Part shown: in pieces, positions 26,817 through 35,964 of the stretch
Numbering within the stretch: the first letter of the stretch is position 1
Layout: each line of letters begins with the position of its first letter
DNA from: Desertivirga xinjiangensis
GTDB lineage: Bacteria; Bacteroidota; Bacteroidia; Sphingobacteriales; Sphingobacteriaceae
DNA: 64,000 bases
Reading direction: 5' to 3'
Assembly: GCF_024436435.1 (NCBI RefSeq)
Contig: NZ_JAFMZP010000003.1
Location: forward strand, 717,742-781,741
The notes under the pieces: model-generated
Database searches by the model: none
What the model was told of the DNA's origin: nothing
Seen by the model: the letters and a program-made list of their open reading frames with translations, nothing else
Program-made: the position numbers and the translations under genes

Positions 26817-29810
26817 TTATTGTTTTATAAAACGTGTCGTTAGCTTTCCGGATAAGTTTCTGAACTCAACTATGTATATACCTGAAGGATAGTCAGCGAT
26901 AGTTATTGTTGATTGCTGAGCATCTTTTTGCACCGGGATGCGACTCAGTTTGCGGCCCTCTGCATTGTAAATAGTTATTGAAGCATCAGGTTCAGCTTTA
27001 GAGTGCCTGATGTTTACCTGCTGCTCTGCAGGATTAGGATAAATAAGTAAGCCCTCCCGTTTGGGTCTATCGGGCTGTTGCGATAGTGCAGTACGCTGGA
27101 AGTTCGATGCCATCACGACATCACTAAAGCAAGTGTCCCCTGTTCCATCTTTTCTTTTACTTCCCACCTTATAGTAATATACAGAGGCCGAAGCATTAAA
27201 ATCAGCAATAGAAAACGCTGTGCTATTTATTTCCGAACTTATTTCAGCGATTTTGATAAAACTTGTATTGTCTGCTGAGCGGTAAAGGCCAAAATTAAAC
27301 TGGTCTTTTGCCCAGTTCGTTTTGAAATCCACAAGAACTGTATCGCCTGATCTATTGGCAGATACCTGGCTAAAGATCACTTGCTGATCGGGCGAAGGGA
27401 TAGCGTTTATATAGCTTTCCAAGAGAGTATAACCATCCTCCGCATAATCATTCCGGTTCAATGAAGTGGAATCGGAACCGACACTGCTCATCCTAGCTTC
27501 CCACCAATTTGGTAGTCCGTCGTTATCACTATCATTAGGATAATCACTACCGTTTAAAATTGGCCAGCCGCCCACAGTAGTTTGACTGTTAATAATACCA
27601 GAAGGGGTTTGCATACCCGGTACGTTAAAACTATTGTCTGCATATGTTGCTGTGCCGGTATTGGTCTCTCTGATGATCCTGCGGTCAACGGTGTCGCGCC
27701 TTGGTAGAATCGCCCCGGCACTGTCCAGTACGGATGTATATGCATCAGTTGCAATTTGAGTTCTTACTGGTGCATAGCTGAAAGGGGTGTTCACTTTAAT
27801 AGAGTCGACGGTCAAACCCGTACCCAGTGTTACGCCCAGCCAATTGTCCGCTGTAACATCACTAAATCCGTTTACATAATTCCCATGTAAGTAAAATTTT
27901 CCATTTTGAATCGAAGTGCTGTTACTGTAATCTAAAATCCTCTTTTTTCTGGCCGTTCCAGCGGTGGCAGGTCCGCTTTTATAATAATTGTTGACCATAT
28001 TCTGGTGCCCGCCTATTCCGCCATAAGTTCCACCGTACCAGTTAAATATTACGTTATTCCGGAAATCCACCCATTCAAATTCTGGCTGTTCCGTATTCTC
28101 ACTTCCCGAAAAACGAGGATTTCTATTATAATGGCTAGCGAGCAGATTGTGATGAAAAGAAGCGTTTTGACCGCCCCAGATACCGCCGTAACCGTGGGGA
28201 GTAGGCTTGGGGTGGGAAGCAAGGTACAAGCTTTCACTCAGGATGCTCCATTGCAAAGTGAAGTCGGAAACCGCATAAAATGAACCGGTTTCATCGGTCG
28301 ACCAGCTTAATGAGCAATGATCAATGATTATATTTTTATAGCGATTGGTTACCGGATTTCCAAGACTTGTGTACATGGCATCAACCATTTTTGTTGAATC
28401 GCCGACAACTGTTATCGAATCTCCAGGCCTGGATCTTAGATATCTTACTATAACATCATTTGCACGAATACCCATCCCATAATTTGCCAGACAGATACCG
28501 TCACCCGGAGCGGTCTGACCTGCGATGGTTATATTGTCATGCAGCAGCATAATAGTGCTTTGAAGAGCTATTGTCCCTGAAACTTTAAAGAGGACCGTCC
28601 GGTTTCCGGCACTGACGGCATCTCTTAAACTTCCAGGTCCTGAATTATTAAGATTGGTAACGTAATACATATCACCGCCTCTCCCGCCCCGGGTGTTACG
28701 ACCGCCACCTTCGGCACCAGGGAAAGCTATTTGCGGAGCCACCTCCGTATTCATCTTCACGGTCACATTCTTTGAAACCAGGTACTTACTGCTAATAGCT
28801 TCAACGGTCCAGGGATAAACCCGGATGTATAACGATTGACCAGGAGCGACGGTTATATTAAGGTTACTGAATGTATATGAATACGGCAGGGAACCGGAAA
28901 CCAGAGTCATGTTGTCAACAAGTGTAATAAAATGGTTGGAATCAATGCCATAAGCAATCCGGGCTTTTCCAAAAGATGACGAATTGAAGCTTAGCGGAGC
29001 AATGATCTCTTTCACCTGCATCTGGTAAAACGCTGCGGGGGAAACCTTGTACTGGATATAACGATTATTGTTGTAGCCGGATTCTTCAGGCCAGTTATTA
29101 CTATTGACAACAAGTCGCTGGCCTCCATTTCCGGGGATGTAGTTGTTAACGCTAAGGTTTTTTAAAGTCTGTGCACTAGCATAAACGTTCCCCGTAGTAC
29201 TGGCATTTTGATCGGAGGTTAAGGGCCAAATTACACCAGGCGCCTGAGTCGTTGTCCCCATAATCCGGACGTTTTTGCTTACCAGGTATTTTCCCGTGAC
29301 CAGGCTGGTGGTCCAGGGCGAGATCCTCAAATAGAGCGTATCACCTTCGTTTACATTGATGTTGAGGTTATCGAAAGTATATTCTGTTGGACTTGATGCA
29401 GAATTTAAGCTGATAAGACCGCTAAGATCAGTGTATGTGATTTTATCCGTGGTCCAGGAAAGCATCACCCGGCCCGCTCCTGACCCGTTGAAACTTAAAG
29501 AAGCCTTTATCTTCGAAATATTGAGTACTTTTCCAGGAGCCGGAGATACGGAGTATTCAAAATACCGGTTTGGGTCAGCTGAACTCTGAGCAGGCCATGC
29601 ATCCCCGGATGGTATAGTCCGCTCTCCTCCACTGATATAATCGTGATGAACCAAACCGGCCAAATTTTGAGCTGCTGCAGTTATACTGCCAGTAGTAGAA
29701 GCATTCTGACCGGATGTAAGGGCCCATAACGCTTCAGCAGGCTGTGCAAACATATGCCCAGCTAGCAGGAAGCAAATAGAAATAATTAAAAAGCCAGTTT
29801 TTTTGATCAT
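26817..29810 (-). CDS. PL1-family pectate lyase with duplicated N-terminal module, T9SS-secreted
   Basis: A 997-aa secreted lyase. The signal peptide ends near residue 22. Two copies of a ~165-residue beta module follow (about 27-186 and 193-355; both contain SFNxS and end GKYLVSKNV or SKYLVSKNV). The catalytic beta-helix (about 360-750) begins AFPGAEGGGRNTRGGRGG and has IIDHCSLSWSTDE and HHNLLASHYNRNPR, matching PL1 pectate lyases. A calcium-site-like NDSDNDGLPNWWE, an FN3-like stretch and a T9SS sorting domain from about 921 follow. It would cleave polygalacturonan by beta-elimination at the cell surface. It is downstream of susCD pair 2 on the same strand. Confidence 0.9.
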   Translation of the reverse strand: MIKKTGFLIISICFLLAGHMFAQPAEALWALTSGQNASTTGSITAAAQNLAGLVHHDYISGGERTIPSGDAWPAQSSADPNRYFEYSVSPAPGKVLNISKIKASLSFNGSGAGRVMLSWTTDKITYTDLSGLISLNSASSPTEYTFDNLNINVNEGDTLYLRISPWTTSLVTGKYLVSKNVRIMGTTTQAPGVIWPLTSDQNASTTGNVYASAQTLKNLSVNNYIPGNGGQRLVVNSNNWPEESGYNNNRYIQYKVSPAAFYQMQVKEIIAPLSFNSSSFGKARIAYGIDSNHFITLVDNMTLVSGSLPYSYTFSNLNITVAPGQSLYIRVYPWTVEAISSKYLVSKNVTVKMNTEVAPQIAFPGAEGGGRNTRGGRGGDMYYVTNLNNSGPGSLRDAVSAGNRTVLFKVSGTIALQSTIMLLHDNITIAGQTAPGDGICLANYGMGIRANDVIVRYLRSRPGDSITVVGDSTKMVDAMYTSLGNPVTNRYKNIIIDHCSLSWSTDETGSFYAVSDFTLQWSILSESLYLASHPKPTPHGYGGIWGGQNASFHHNLLASHYNRNPRFSGSENTEQPEFEWVDFRNNVIFNWYGGTYGGIGGHQNMVNNYYKSGPATAGTARKKRILDYSNSTSIQNGKFYLHGNYVNGFSDVTADNWLGVTLGTGLTVDSIKVNTPFSYAPVRTQIATDAYTSVLDSAGAILPRRDTVDRRIIRETNTGTATYADNSFNVPGMQTPSGIINSQTTVGGWPILNGSDYPNDSDNDGLPNWWEARMSSVGSDSTSLNRNDYAEDGYTLLESYINAIPSPDQQVIFSQVSANRSGDTVLVDFKTNWAKDQFNFGLYRSADNTSFIKIAEISSEINSTAFSIADFNASASVYYYKVGSKRKDGTGDTCFSDVVMASNFQRTALSQQPDRPKREGLLIYPNPAEQQVNIRHSKAEPDASITIYNAEGRKLSRIPVQKDAQQSTITIADYPSGIYIVEFRNLSGKLTTRFIKQ

Positions 29811-29842
29811 ACGATTTAAATTTTAAACAAAATATTCCCATG

Positions 29843-29866
29843 ATTAAAGCTTCAGTTGGCTTTAAT
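29843..29866 (-). terminator. Short hairpin between susD2 and the pectate lyase gene
   Basis: ATTAAAGC (29843-29850) and GCTTTAAT (29859-29866) form an 8-bp perfect stem with an 8-nt loop, about 30 nt past the susD2 stop. There is no T-run in the minus direction. It may be a transcript-processing or partial termination point that raises susCD over the enzymes, but support is weak. Confidence 0.35.
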
Positions 29867-29894
29867 TGATTGATTTTCTACTGGTTGTGCTTAA

Positions 29895-31649
29895 TTAGTA
29901 TCCATAGTCCTGCTTGAGTTTTGTATTGGATTCTGTTGCTGATTGAGGTAGCGGAAGCAGCTCACTATGGTTTGACCTGAACATTTGCGCTACGTTATTG
30001 ATCCAAGTATCAGTCAAGGAAACCAGCCAGTTAACCCTCGTAAACCCGGCAGGCGCTGGCGTTGGAGTAGGTTTATAAAGTGAACTGGCCCAGATTACAG
30101 TAGCCGAAGCCGGTTTGTAATACATATGCTGGGGCAATTTATCGTAAGGAGCTTGTCTTAATCTCATCTTTGTAAGATTGGCCCTTGTTTCAAGGATCTT
30201 TTCATAGATCAGGTTCCATCGGATAAGATCGTATTTTCGAATACCCTCGCCGCCGAACTCGAAAGAGCGTTCATTCACTATAGCAGTGAAGAAATCTTCT
30301 TTATTGTCCGGAGTAGTTCCAATCAATGCAGCGTCCCCGCCAAATCCTCTTAATCTGACTTCCTCAAAAGCGCTGACGGCAGCAGGGGTGGGGCCGTTGT
30401 TCAGTTCATTCTCTGCTTCTGCAAACATCAGCAGCACATCCGAGAACCGGATTAATGGCCAGTTTATCCCGGTAGCCTGGGTTGAGGTATTTAAGAGAGG
30501 GCTAATCCAGTCCGAACGGAATTTACCACTGGTCATGTTCACCATGGTCTGAACGGTTTTGTTATATTCGGGGCTGTTATAATATGGTGCAGTGGTAACA
30601 TCTCTGCGCGTGTCAAGAGAATCGAATGAATAAAAATACGCAGGAACAATCCTGATCTGGCCGTTACCAAGCATGGCGGTATTTCCGGGAATATAAAAGC
30701 GGGGACCGTCGTAATACCCGAGATTACTATCGACGTCTCGCGCCATAGATACTTCAAACAAAACTTCACCATAAGGATCAATTTTGTATGAGGCAATACC
30801 GTCTTTAAAAACAGCTTGGAAACTAGGATTAAGGGTATGCTGATCCCGGTGCTGCATAAGCTCGCTGCACTCGTCTCTGGCTATTCTGTAGTATTCAAGA
30901 TAATCGTCACGACGTTCCATGATTCCTGATCGTCTAAGGGAATAGCCCCCCCGGTGAAGCGCCAGTCTTGCCCGAAGTGCTTTTGCGGCGCCCTTGGTGA
31001 TCCTTTCGTCCAGAGCCACCTCGGTTCTCCAGGGTAAAAGTTCGGCAGCCAATGCCAGATCTTCAATCAGCTTGTCATAAATAATATCGCGATCTGTTTT
31101 CTCGAGTTTATGATATGTTTGATCGATAGATGGAACAAAAGGAGCTGGAATATCACCCCAATTTCTCATCAGCTCAAAATAGAATTGCGCTCTTAAGGTC
31201 AGCGCTTCGCCGTGCAGTCGCTTCAGGCTGGCTTTTTGAGCATCTGTACCATTCTGATACATGGCCATTTCCGGAATGTTCTTAATACATATATTTGCTC
31301 TTTCTACACCGGAATACAGTTGCTCAAAGGGTAGCTTGAGCTGTGCATTCGATGGCTGAAGATTGTACCGTGAAAGATCACGTGAACTGTTGTCTGGTGC
31401 TGTAGTATTAAGTATACCCACCATCTCGTCCGTATCATACGGATACATTAAACTCAGTCTGCTGCCGTATGCATCCCGCCCCCCCAGTCGATCGTAAACC
31501 CCGAAAACCGCACTGGTTGCATTTTCTACATTGGAGAAAACGTAAGCTTCGTCAAACGCTGAAGGCGGTTCCAGATCAAGATAATTTTTACATGAACTTA
31601 AAGTGCTCAGTGTTAAAGCAACAAGATAAAAGAATGTGATTTTTTTCAT
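29895..31649 (-). CDS. SusD/RagB-family glycan-binding lipoprotein (pair 2)
   Basis: A 584-aa surface lipoprotein, with the lipobox TLSSC at Cys 20, the N-terminal LDLEPPSAFDEAYVFSNVEN typical of SusD, and TPR-like helices. The C-terminal FEFGGEGIRKYDLIRWNL and LLPLPQ blocks also fit the family. It differs clearly from the SusD of pair 1, so the two complexes probably bind different glycans. It starts 12 bases after the susC2 stop and precedes the pectate lyase gene. Confidence 0.95.
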   Translation of the reverse strand: MKKITFFYLVALTLSTLSSCKNYLDLEPPSAFDEAYVFSNVENATSAVFGVYDRLGGRDAYGSRLSLMYPYDTDEMVGILNTTAPDNSSRDLSRYNLQPSNAQLKLPFEQLYSGVERANICIKNIPEMAMYQNGTDAQKASLKRLHGEALTLRAQFYFELMRNWGDIPAPFVPSIDQTYHKLEKTDRDIIYDKLIEDLALAAELLPWRTEVALDERITKGAAKALRARLALHRGGYSLRRSGIMERRDDYLEYYRIARDECSELMQHRDQHTLNPSFQAVFKDGIASYKIDPYGEVLFEVSMARDVDSNLGYYDGPRFYIPGNTAMLGNGQIRIVPAYFYSFDSLDTRRDVTTAPYYNSPEYNKTVQTMVNMTSGKFRSDWISPLLNTSTQATGINWPLIRFSDVLLMFAEAENELNNGPTPAAVSAFEEVRLRGFGGDAALIGTTPDNKEDFFTAIVNERSFEFGGEGIRKYDLIRWNLIYEKILETRANLTKMRLRQAPYDKLPQHMYYKPASATVIWASSLYKPTPTPAPAGFTRVNWLVSLTDTWINNVAQMFRSNHSELLPLPQSATESNTKLKQDYGY

Positions 31650-31661
31650 GATCCTGGATGG

Positions 31662-34600
31662 TTATAATGACAGATTAATTCCGGCAATGAATGTTTTATT
31701 TCTTGGATAAGCTGAATAATCAACGTTTGGCGTAACAGGTACACGCCGGCGGGTATTCACCTCCGGATCATATCCGCTGTAACCTGTGATCACTGCCAGG
31801 TTATTTACAGTGCCGTATACCCGCAATCGTTTTATCCCTATTTTATTTGATGATTTTATCGGCATGGTATATCCCATGGTGATATTATTAATCCGAAGGA
31901 AAGAGCCGTCTTCTATCGCCCAGGAGGTAGGATACCAGGCACCCGCGCCACTAATCGGGATCCATAGAGATGCATCCTTGTTTATCTGGTTCAATACTTC
32001 GGGAGCTGCGCCCGTTACTATTCCATTCTCAAGTTTTTGTACCAGATTCCCGTTGTCATCAATTGTTTTCCATCTGTTGTTAGCAATAGCCAGGGAGTTG
32101 GTGTAGTTACCGTAGCCATTGGTAAATTCGATCTTGTTGGCATTATACACATCGCTGCCTACCACAAAATTTACAAATACGCTCAGATCGAAGTTTTTAT
32201 AAGTGAACTGCTGATTAAGGCCGCCGGAAAATTTTGGATTAGGATTCCCGATAATAGTTCTGTCATTATCATCAATAATATTGTTGCCATCAAGATCTTT
32301 CAATTTAAGCCAGCCGGGTTGCGCAGTGCCTATAAGATTTGAAACGTCAACTATATTTTCTTTTAAAGTATATTGCCTTTCGCCTGGATCATAATTGAAA
32401 TCATCAGTGGTATAAAATCCATCAGCAACCCAACCATACATGGTACCTACCGGCGCGCCAACTTTTACTATATAGTCAGCCGGCTGTCCGGATATTCCAA
32501 ACCCTGAATTTTGCAGGTACGACGTTTGTTCTGAAAGCTTTTCAATACGGTTTCTGTTGAAAGCGATATTAAAGGAGTTGTTCCAGCTGAAGTTCTTTGT
32601 CTTCAAAGTGACTGCATTTAATTGAATTTCGAGTCCCTTGTTTGAGGTATTACCTATGTTTTGCATCTGGTTTATATATCCCGTTGTAGAAGGGATCGGG
32701 ACTGGAATGAGCAGGTCATTTACCTTATTTTTATATGCATCGATTACCAACTGTACTCTTGAGTTGAACAACGACAGGTCAAGGCCGATATTTCGGGAAA
32801 TAGTAGTTTCCCAGATCAGGTTTTTATTAGCCAGTTCAGGAGCAGCAAAACCCGGAATAATTTGTTCATTTATGACGTAAAAAACATCCTCTGCGTTATA
32901 GACATTCTGATACAAATAATCGTCTATCCGGTTGTTCCCGGCTGTGCCATAACTCAGTCTCAGCTTGAGGTCTGAAATGACGGGAATATTCTTCATGAAA
33001 TCCTCTTCAGACACCCTCCAGGCCAAAGATCCCGAAGGGAAATAACCCCATCTGTTACCGGGAGCAAACTTCGAAGATCCGTCGGCCCTCATCGTAAAGG
33101 TTGCCAGGTATTTTCTGTTTAACGTGTAATTTGCCCTGGTGAAGAAAGACAACGTTCTTGCTTCTGCCTTATAACTTATGGGAAATCCCGGGAAGAGTTC
33201 GCCCAAATTTAACTGGCCGAAAGCTTTCTCCGGGCTGATATCTTTAGGAAAGGATTTAAGTTGAATTTCTGATCTGTCAGTATGGGTAGTATAGAATTCA
33301 TTTCCTAGTAAAACATCCAGACGGTGCTTTTTCGATTTGTTGAAATTATAGGTAAGTACATTTGAATTCTGCAGGCTATTAATATTTCCTTCCAGAACGC
33401 CGACGAGCGGAACACTTCCTCCCTCGACACGAGCTCTCGATGTAATGCCGTCCTCAAAGTTTTCGGTCAATTGTTTATTGTAGTTCGCTCCTATCGAGGT
33501 TCTGAAAGACAGGCTTTTGTTGAACTTATAGTTAAGGTATCCGTTTAAGCTAAGTACACGGGTCGACCGTTCTTTTATGATCGCGTTGCTTAGCTGAACG
33601 GGGTTAATTATGCCCAGGGCGTTGCCGGGATTGGTATCATCATAGTATTCTTCATCCTGCTCATCCAGGCTAAGGCCGCCTGCTTCCATAGGCCTGTATT
33701 TTATGGTATGACGAAGTGTGTTGAGGGAAGAAGATCCTTCATTGGAGGTTCCTGCACCAGAGACCTTCTGGTCGGAGAACCGAACGTTGAATCCTAACTT
33801 CAGCGCATCACTTACATCGGTATCAAACCTAAAATTCGCCATTTTTCGGTCGAACTCAGAATTAATCATAATTCCGTCTTCGTCATTACTGGTGAGACTA
33901 AGGTTATACTGGCTGGTCTTAGTTCCTCCGGTAATGCTTAGATTATGTGTTTGACTGAAGGCTTCCCTTCCTAGAGTTTTTTCCTGCCAGTCTATAAAGG
34001 GTGCGTTTTTGTATTGTTCAAGGTCTTGCCATGTCCCATACCTTGCTTCGAAACGCTCCGCGTCGTCGGATAATGGCTGTGCTTTTTCGTATTGCCTCAC
34101 CACAAATTCGTATGGGTTCATTACATCCAGTTTGTTCGCGAGAGTCTTTACACCTAGAATATTGTTGTAACTTACCTGTGCTTTCCCGTTTTTGCCGCTC
34201 TTTGTCGTAACAATGACCACCCCATTGGCGCCCCTGGCACCGTAGATTGCCGTCGACGAAGCATCTTTCAAAACATCTATGGATTCAATATCCTGCGGCG
34301 AAATGCTGTTTAAGCCATCTTCAGCCTGAATTCCGTCTATAATGAAGATCGGTGAATTATCCTGGGTAATAGAACCACCTCCTCTCACCTTGATCTGTAC
34401 CTCTGCACCAGGAGCTCCCTCTGATCCCGTGACCTGTACCCCGGCCAACCTTCCGGTAATGGCCTCCGCTGCTGAGCTCACTGGGATGTCTTTTAACTGT
34501 TTTGCATTAACAGATGATACTGCTCCCGTCAAGTCCCTGCGATTTACCGTAGCATAACCTATCGCTACCACCTCATTGAGGTTTACGGCATTTTCTTTCA

Positions 34601-34898
34601 GATTGAAATTAACGACCATTTTGTCGCCTACGAGGCTTTCTAAAGAAGTGAAGCCTACATATCCTGCTACCAGGATTGTTTTAGCCGCTTCAGCCGCTGG
34701 TAGATCCAAACTATAATTTCCGTTAAGATCTGTAAGGGTTCCTTTGCTTGATCCCTTGATTCCTACGCTAGCACCGATAAGAGGTTCTTTGGATAACTGG
34801 TCGATAACCTTGCCTTTAATAGTCTTTAGCTGAGCCTGAAGATGCCCTTTTCCAATAAAGGAAAACAGAACAATCAGTGGTAACAATTTCTTCATCAT
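31662..34898 (-). CDS. SusC/RagA-family TonB-dependent transporter (pair 2)
   Basis: A 1078-aa outer-membrane importer with a signal peptide, a carboxypeptidase-like domain (KGKVIDQLSKEPLIGASVGI) and the TonB box region LNEVVAIGYATVNRRDLTGA. The plug has ITGRLAGVQVTGSEGAPGA and ARGANGVVIVTTKSG, and the barrel ends GINLSL. It is the first gene of an operon with susD2, the pectate lyase and a T9SS protein. An 18-bp inverted repeat with LacI-like operator sequence lies about 135-190 bases upstream, linking it to the amino-sugar genes on the right. Confidence 0.95.
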   Translation of the reverse strand: MMKKLLPLIVLFSFIGKGHLQAQLKTIKGKVIDQLSKEPLIGASVGIKGSSKGTLTDLNGNYSLDLPAAEAAKTILVAGYVGFTSLESLVGDKMVVNFNLKENAVNLNEVVAIGYATVNRRDLTGAVSSVNAKQLKDIPVSSAAEAITGRLAGVQVTGSEGAPGAEVQIKVRGGGSITQDNSPIFIIDGIQAEDGLNSISPQDIESIDVLKDASSTAIYGARGANGVVIVTTKSGKNGKAQVSYNNILGVKTLANKLDVMNPYEFVVRQYEKAQPLSDDAERFEARYGTWQDLEQYKNAPFIDWQEKTLGREAFSQTHNLSITGGTKTSQYNLSLTSNDEDGIMINSEFDRKMANFRFDTDVSDALKLGFNVRFSDQKVSGAGTSNEGSSSLNTLRHTIKYRPMEAGGLSLDEQDEEYYDDTNPGNALGIINPVQLSNAIIKERSTRVLSLNGYLNYKFNKSLSFRTSIGANYNKQLTENFEDGITSRARVEGGSVPLVGVLEGNINSLQNSNVLTYNFNKSKKHRLDVLLGNEFYTTHTDRSEIQLKSFPKDISPEKAFGQLNLGELFPGFPISYKAEARTLSFFTRANYTLNRKYLATFTMRADGSSKFAPGNRWGYFPSGSLAWRVSEEDFMKNIPVISDLKLRLSYGTAGNNRIDDYLYQNVYNAEDVFYVINEQIIPGFAAPELANKNLIWETTISRNIGLDLSLFNSRVQLVIDAYKNKVNDLLIPVPIPSTTGYINQMQNIGNTSNKGLEIQLNAVTLKTKNFSWNNSFNIAFNRNRIEKLSEQTSYLQNSGFGISGQPADYIVKVGAPVGTMYGWVADGFYTTDDFNYDPGERQYTLKENIVDVSNLIGTAQPGWLKLKDLDGNNIIDDNDRTIIGNPNPKFSGGLNQQFTYKNFDLSVFVNFVVGSDVYNANKIEFTNGYGNYTNSLAIANNRWKTIDDNGNLVQKLENGIVTGAAPEVLNQINKDASLWIPISGAGAWYPTSWAIEDGSFLRINNITMGYTMPIKSSNKIGIKRLRVYGTVNNLAVITGYSGYDPEVNTRRRVPVTPNVDYSAYPRNKTFIAGINLSL

Positions 34899-35031
34899 AA
34901 CTTGAGTCTAAAAATTTAATGGCAGATCATTCTCAACATCGATTGTTGCTTCATGACTTGTATGCCTGGTTTTTGGGTCTGGTTAAACAAGGTTACATTT
35001 TATTAACGAAGAAATAATTCAAATGGACCGA

Positions 35032-35085
35032 AAAATCTATGCAAGCGTTCTCGATAACGATGCCGGAAACGCTTGCATAGATTTT
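35032..35085. promoter_or_regulatory. 18-bp inverted repeat with LacI-like operator, susC2/CE12 divergent promoter
   Basis: AAAATCTATGCAAGCGTT (35032-35049) is repeated in exact inverted form at 35068-35085 with an 18-nt spacer. Within it, AGCGTTCTCGATAACG (35044-35059) is identical over 16 bases to 44873-44888 upstream of the sugar transporter and shares the CGTTNTCG half-site with the sites near lacI. Its position between the divergent susC2 and acetylesterase genes suggests control of both. Confidence 0.65.
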
Positions 35086-35161
35086 GTTCAGAATCTGAGG
35101 CTTTGAAGAAGATTAAAATTAAATTCGTAGATATCAATTTTTCAAAACCCCATTAAGCAAC

Positions 35162-35914
35162 ATGATGATTTCCAAAACTTATGCTTTTCTATTTTCAATA
35201 GCATTACTTGCTATGCTTGCCTTTACACAAGTAAAGAAAACTACTGTATACTCTATTGGTGATTCTACTATGAGTAAAGCGAATACTGCGGATAACTATC
35301 CTGGCAGAGGCTGGATGCAAATGATTAATCCTTTTTTTGATGAAAATACCGTGATTGTTAATCAGGCAGCCAGCGGACGGAGCTCCAAATCTTTCAGAGA
35401 TGAAGGTTTATGGAACAAAGTTATATCCAGAGTAAAATCTGGAGATTACGTTTTTATTCAGTTTGGTCATAATGATGCAAAGCCAGATTCTCTGAGACAT
35501 ACTGATCCTCAAACGTCTTTCAAAGACAACATTAGGAACTATGTAAATGAAGTAAAGGCTAAAGGAGCTAATCCCATATTGTTCACTTCAATAGTAAGAC
35601 GTTCTTTTGGATCTGACGGGAAACTCAAAGATACTCATGGAGAATATGTAACCGTTGTCCGGGAGCTGGCTAAAGAAATGCAGGTCCCTTTAATTGACTT
35701 AAATATGATGAGTGCTGAAATGGTTGAAGAGCAAGGTCCGGAAGCCTCTAAAAAGCTTTATATGTATGTTGAACCAGGGGTAACCCCTAAATTGCCTAAG
35801 GGGAAAAAAGACGATACTCACCTCAATGAATATGGGGCTTCAAAAATTGCTGAACTAGCCGTACAGGGCTTGAAGGATATTAATTCTCCACTGGTTATGA
35901 ACCTGAAGAAGTAA
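35162..35914 (+). CDS. Rhamnogalacturonan acetylesterase-like SGNH hydrolase (CE12 type)
   Basis: A 250-aa exported esterase. It has a signal peptide, block I YSIGDSTMSKA with the nucleophile Ser, the block II Gly in NQAASGRSSKSF, and block III FIQFGHNDAKPD with the oxyanion Asn. Block V is DDTHLNEYGA with the catalytic Asp-His. The spacing and the GDST variant match rhamnogalacturonan acetylesterases of CE12. It would deacetylate pectic backbone so that lyases can act, in keeping with the PL1 gene of the divergent operon. Confidence 0.88.
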   Translation: MMISKTYAFLFSIALLAMLAFTQVKKTTVYSIGDSTMSKANTADNYPGRGWMQMINPFFDENTVIVNQAASGRSSKSFRDEGLWNKVISRVKSGDYVFIQFGHNDAKPDSLRHTDPQTSFKDNIRNYVNEVKAKGANPILFTSIVRRSFGSDGKLKDTHGEYVTVVRELAKEMQVPLIDLNMMSAEMVEEQGPEASKKLYMYVEPGVTPKLPKGKKDDTHLNEYGASKIAELAVQGLKDINSPLVMNLKK

Positions 35915-35915
35915 T

Positions 35916-35964
35916 TAAGTTATTAGAACGCCAGGCTAATTTAACCTGGCGTTCTAATAACTTA
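35916..35964. terminator. Symmetrical bidirectional terminator hairpin
   Basis: Perfect 20-bp arms (35916-35935 and 35945-35964, core TTATTAGAACGCCAGG) with a 9-nt loop lie directly between the stop codons of two convergent genes. The right arm includes the minus-strand gene's stop codon. The design matches the hairpin at 20427-20470. Confidence 0.72.
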
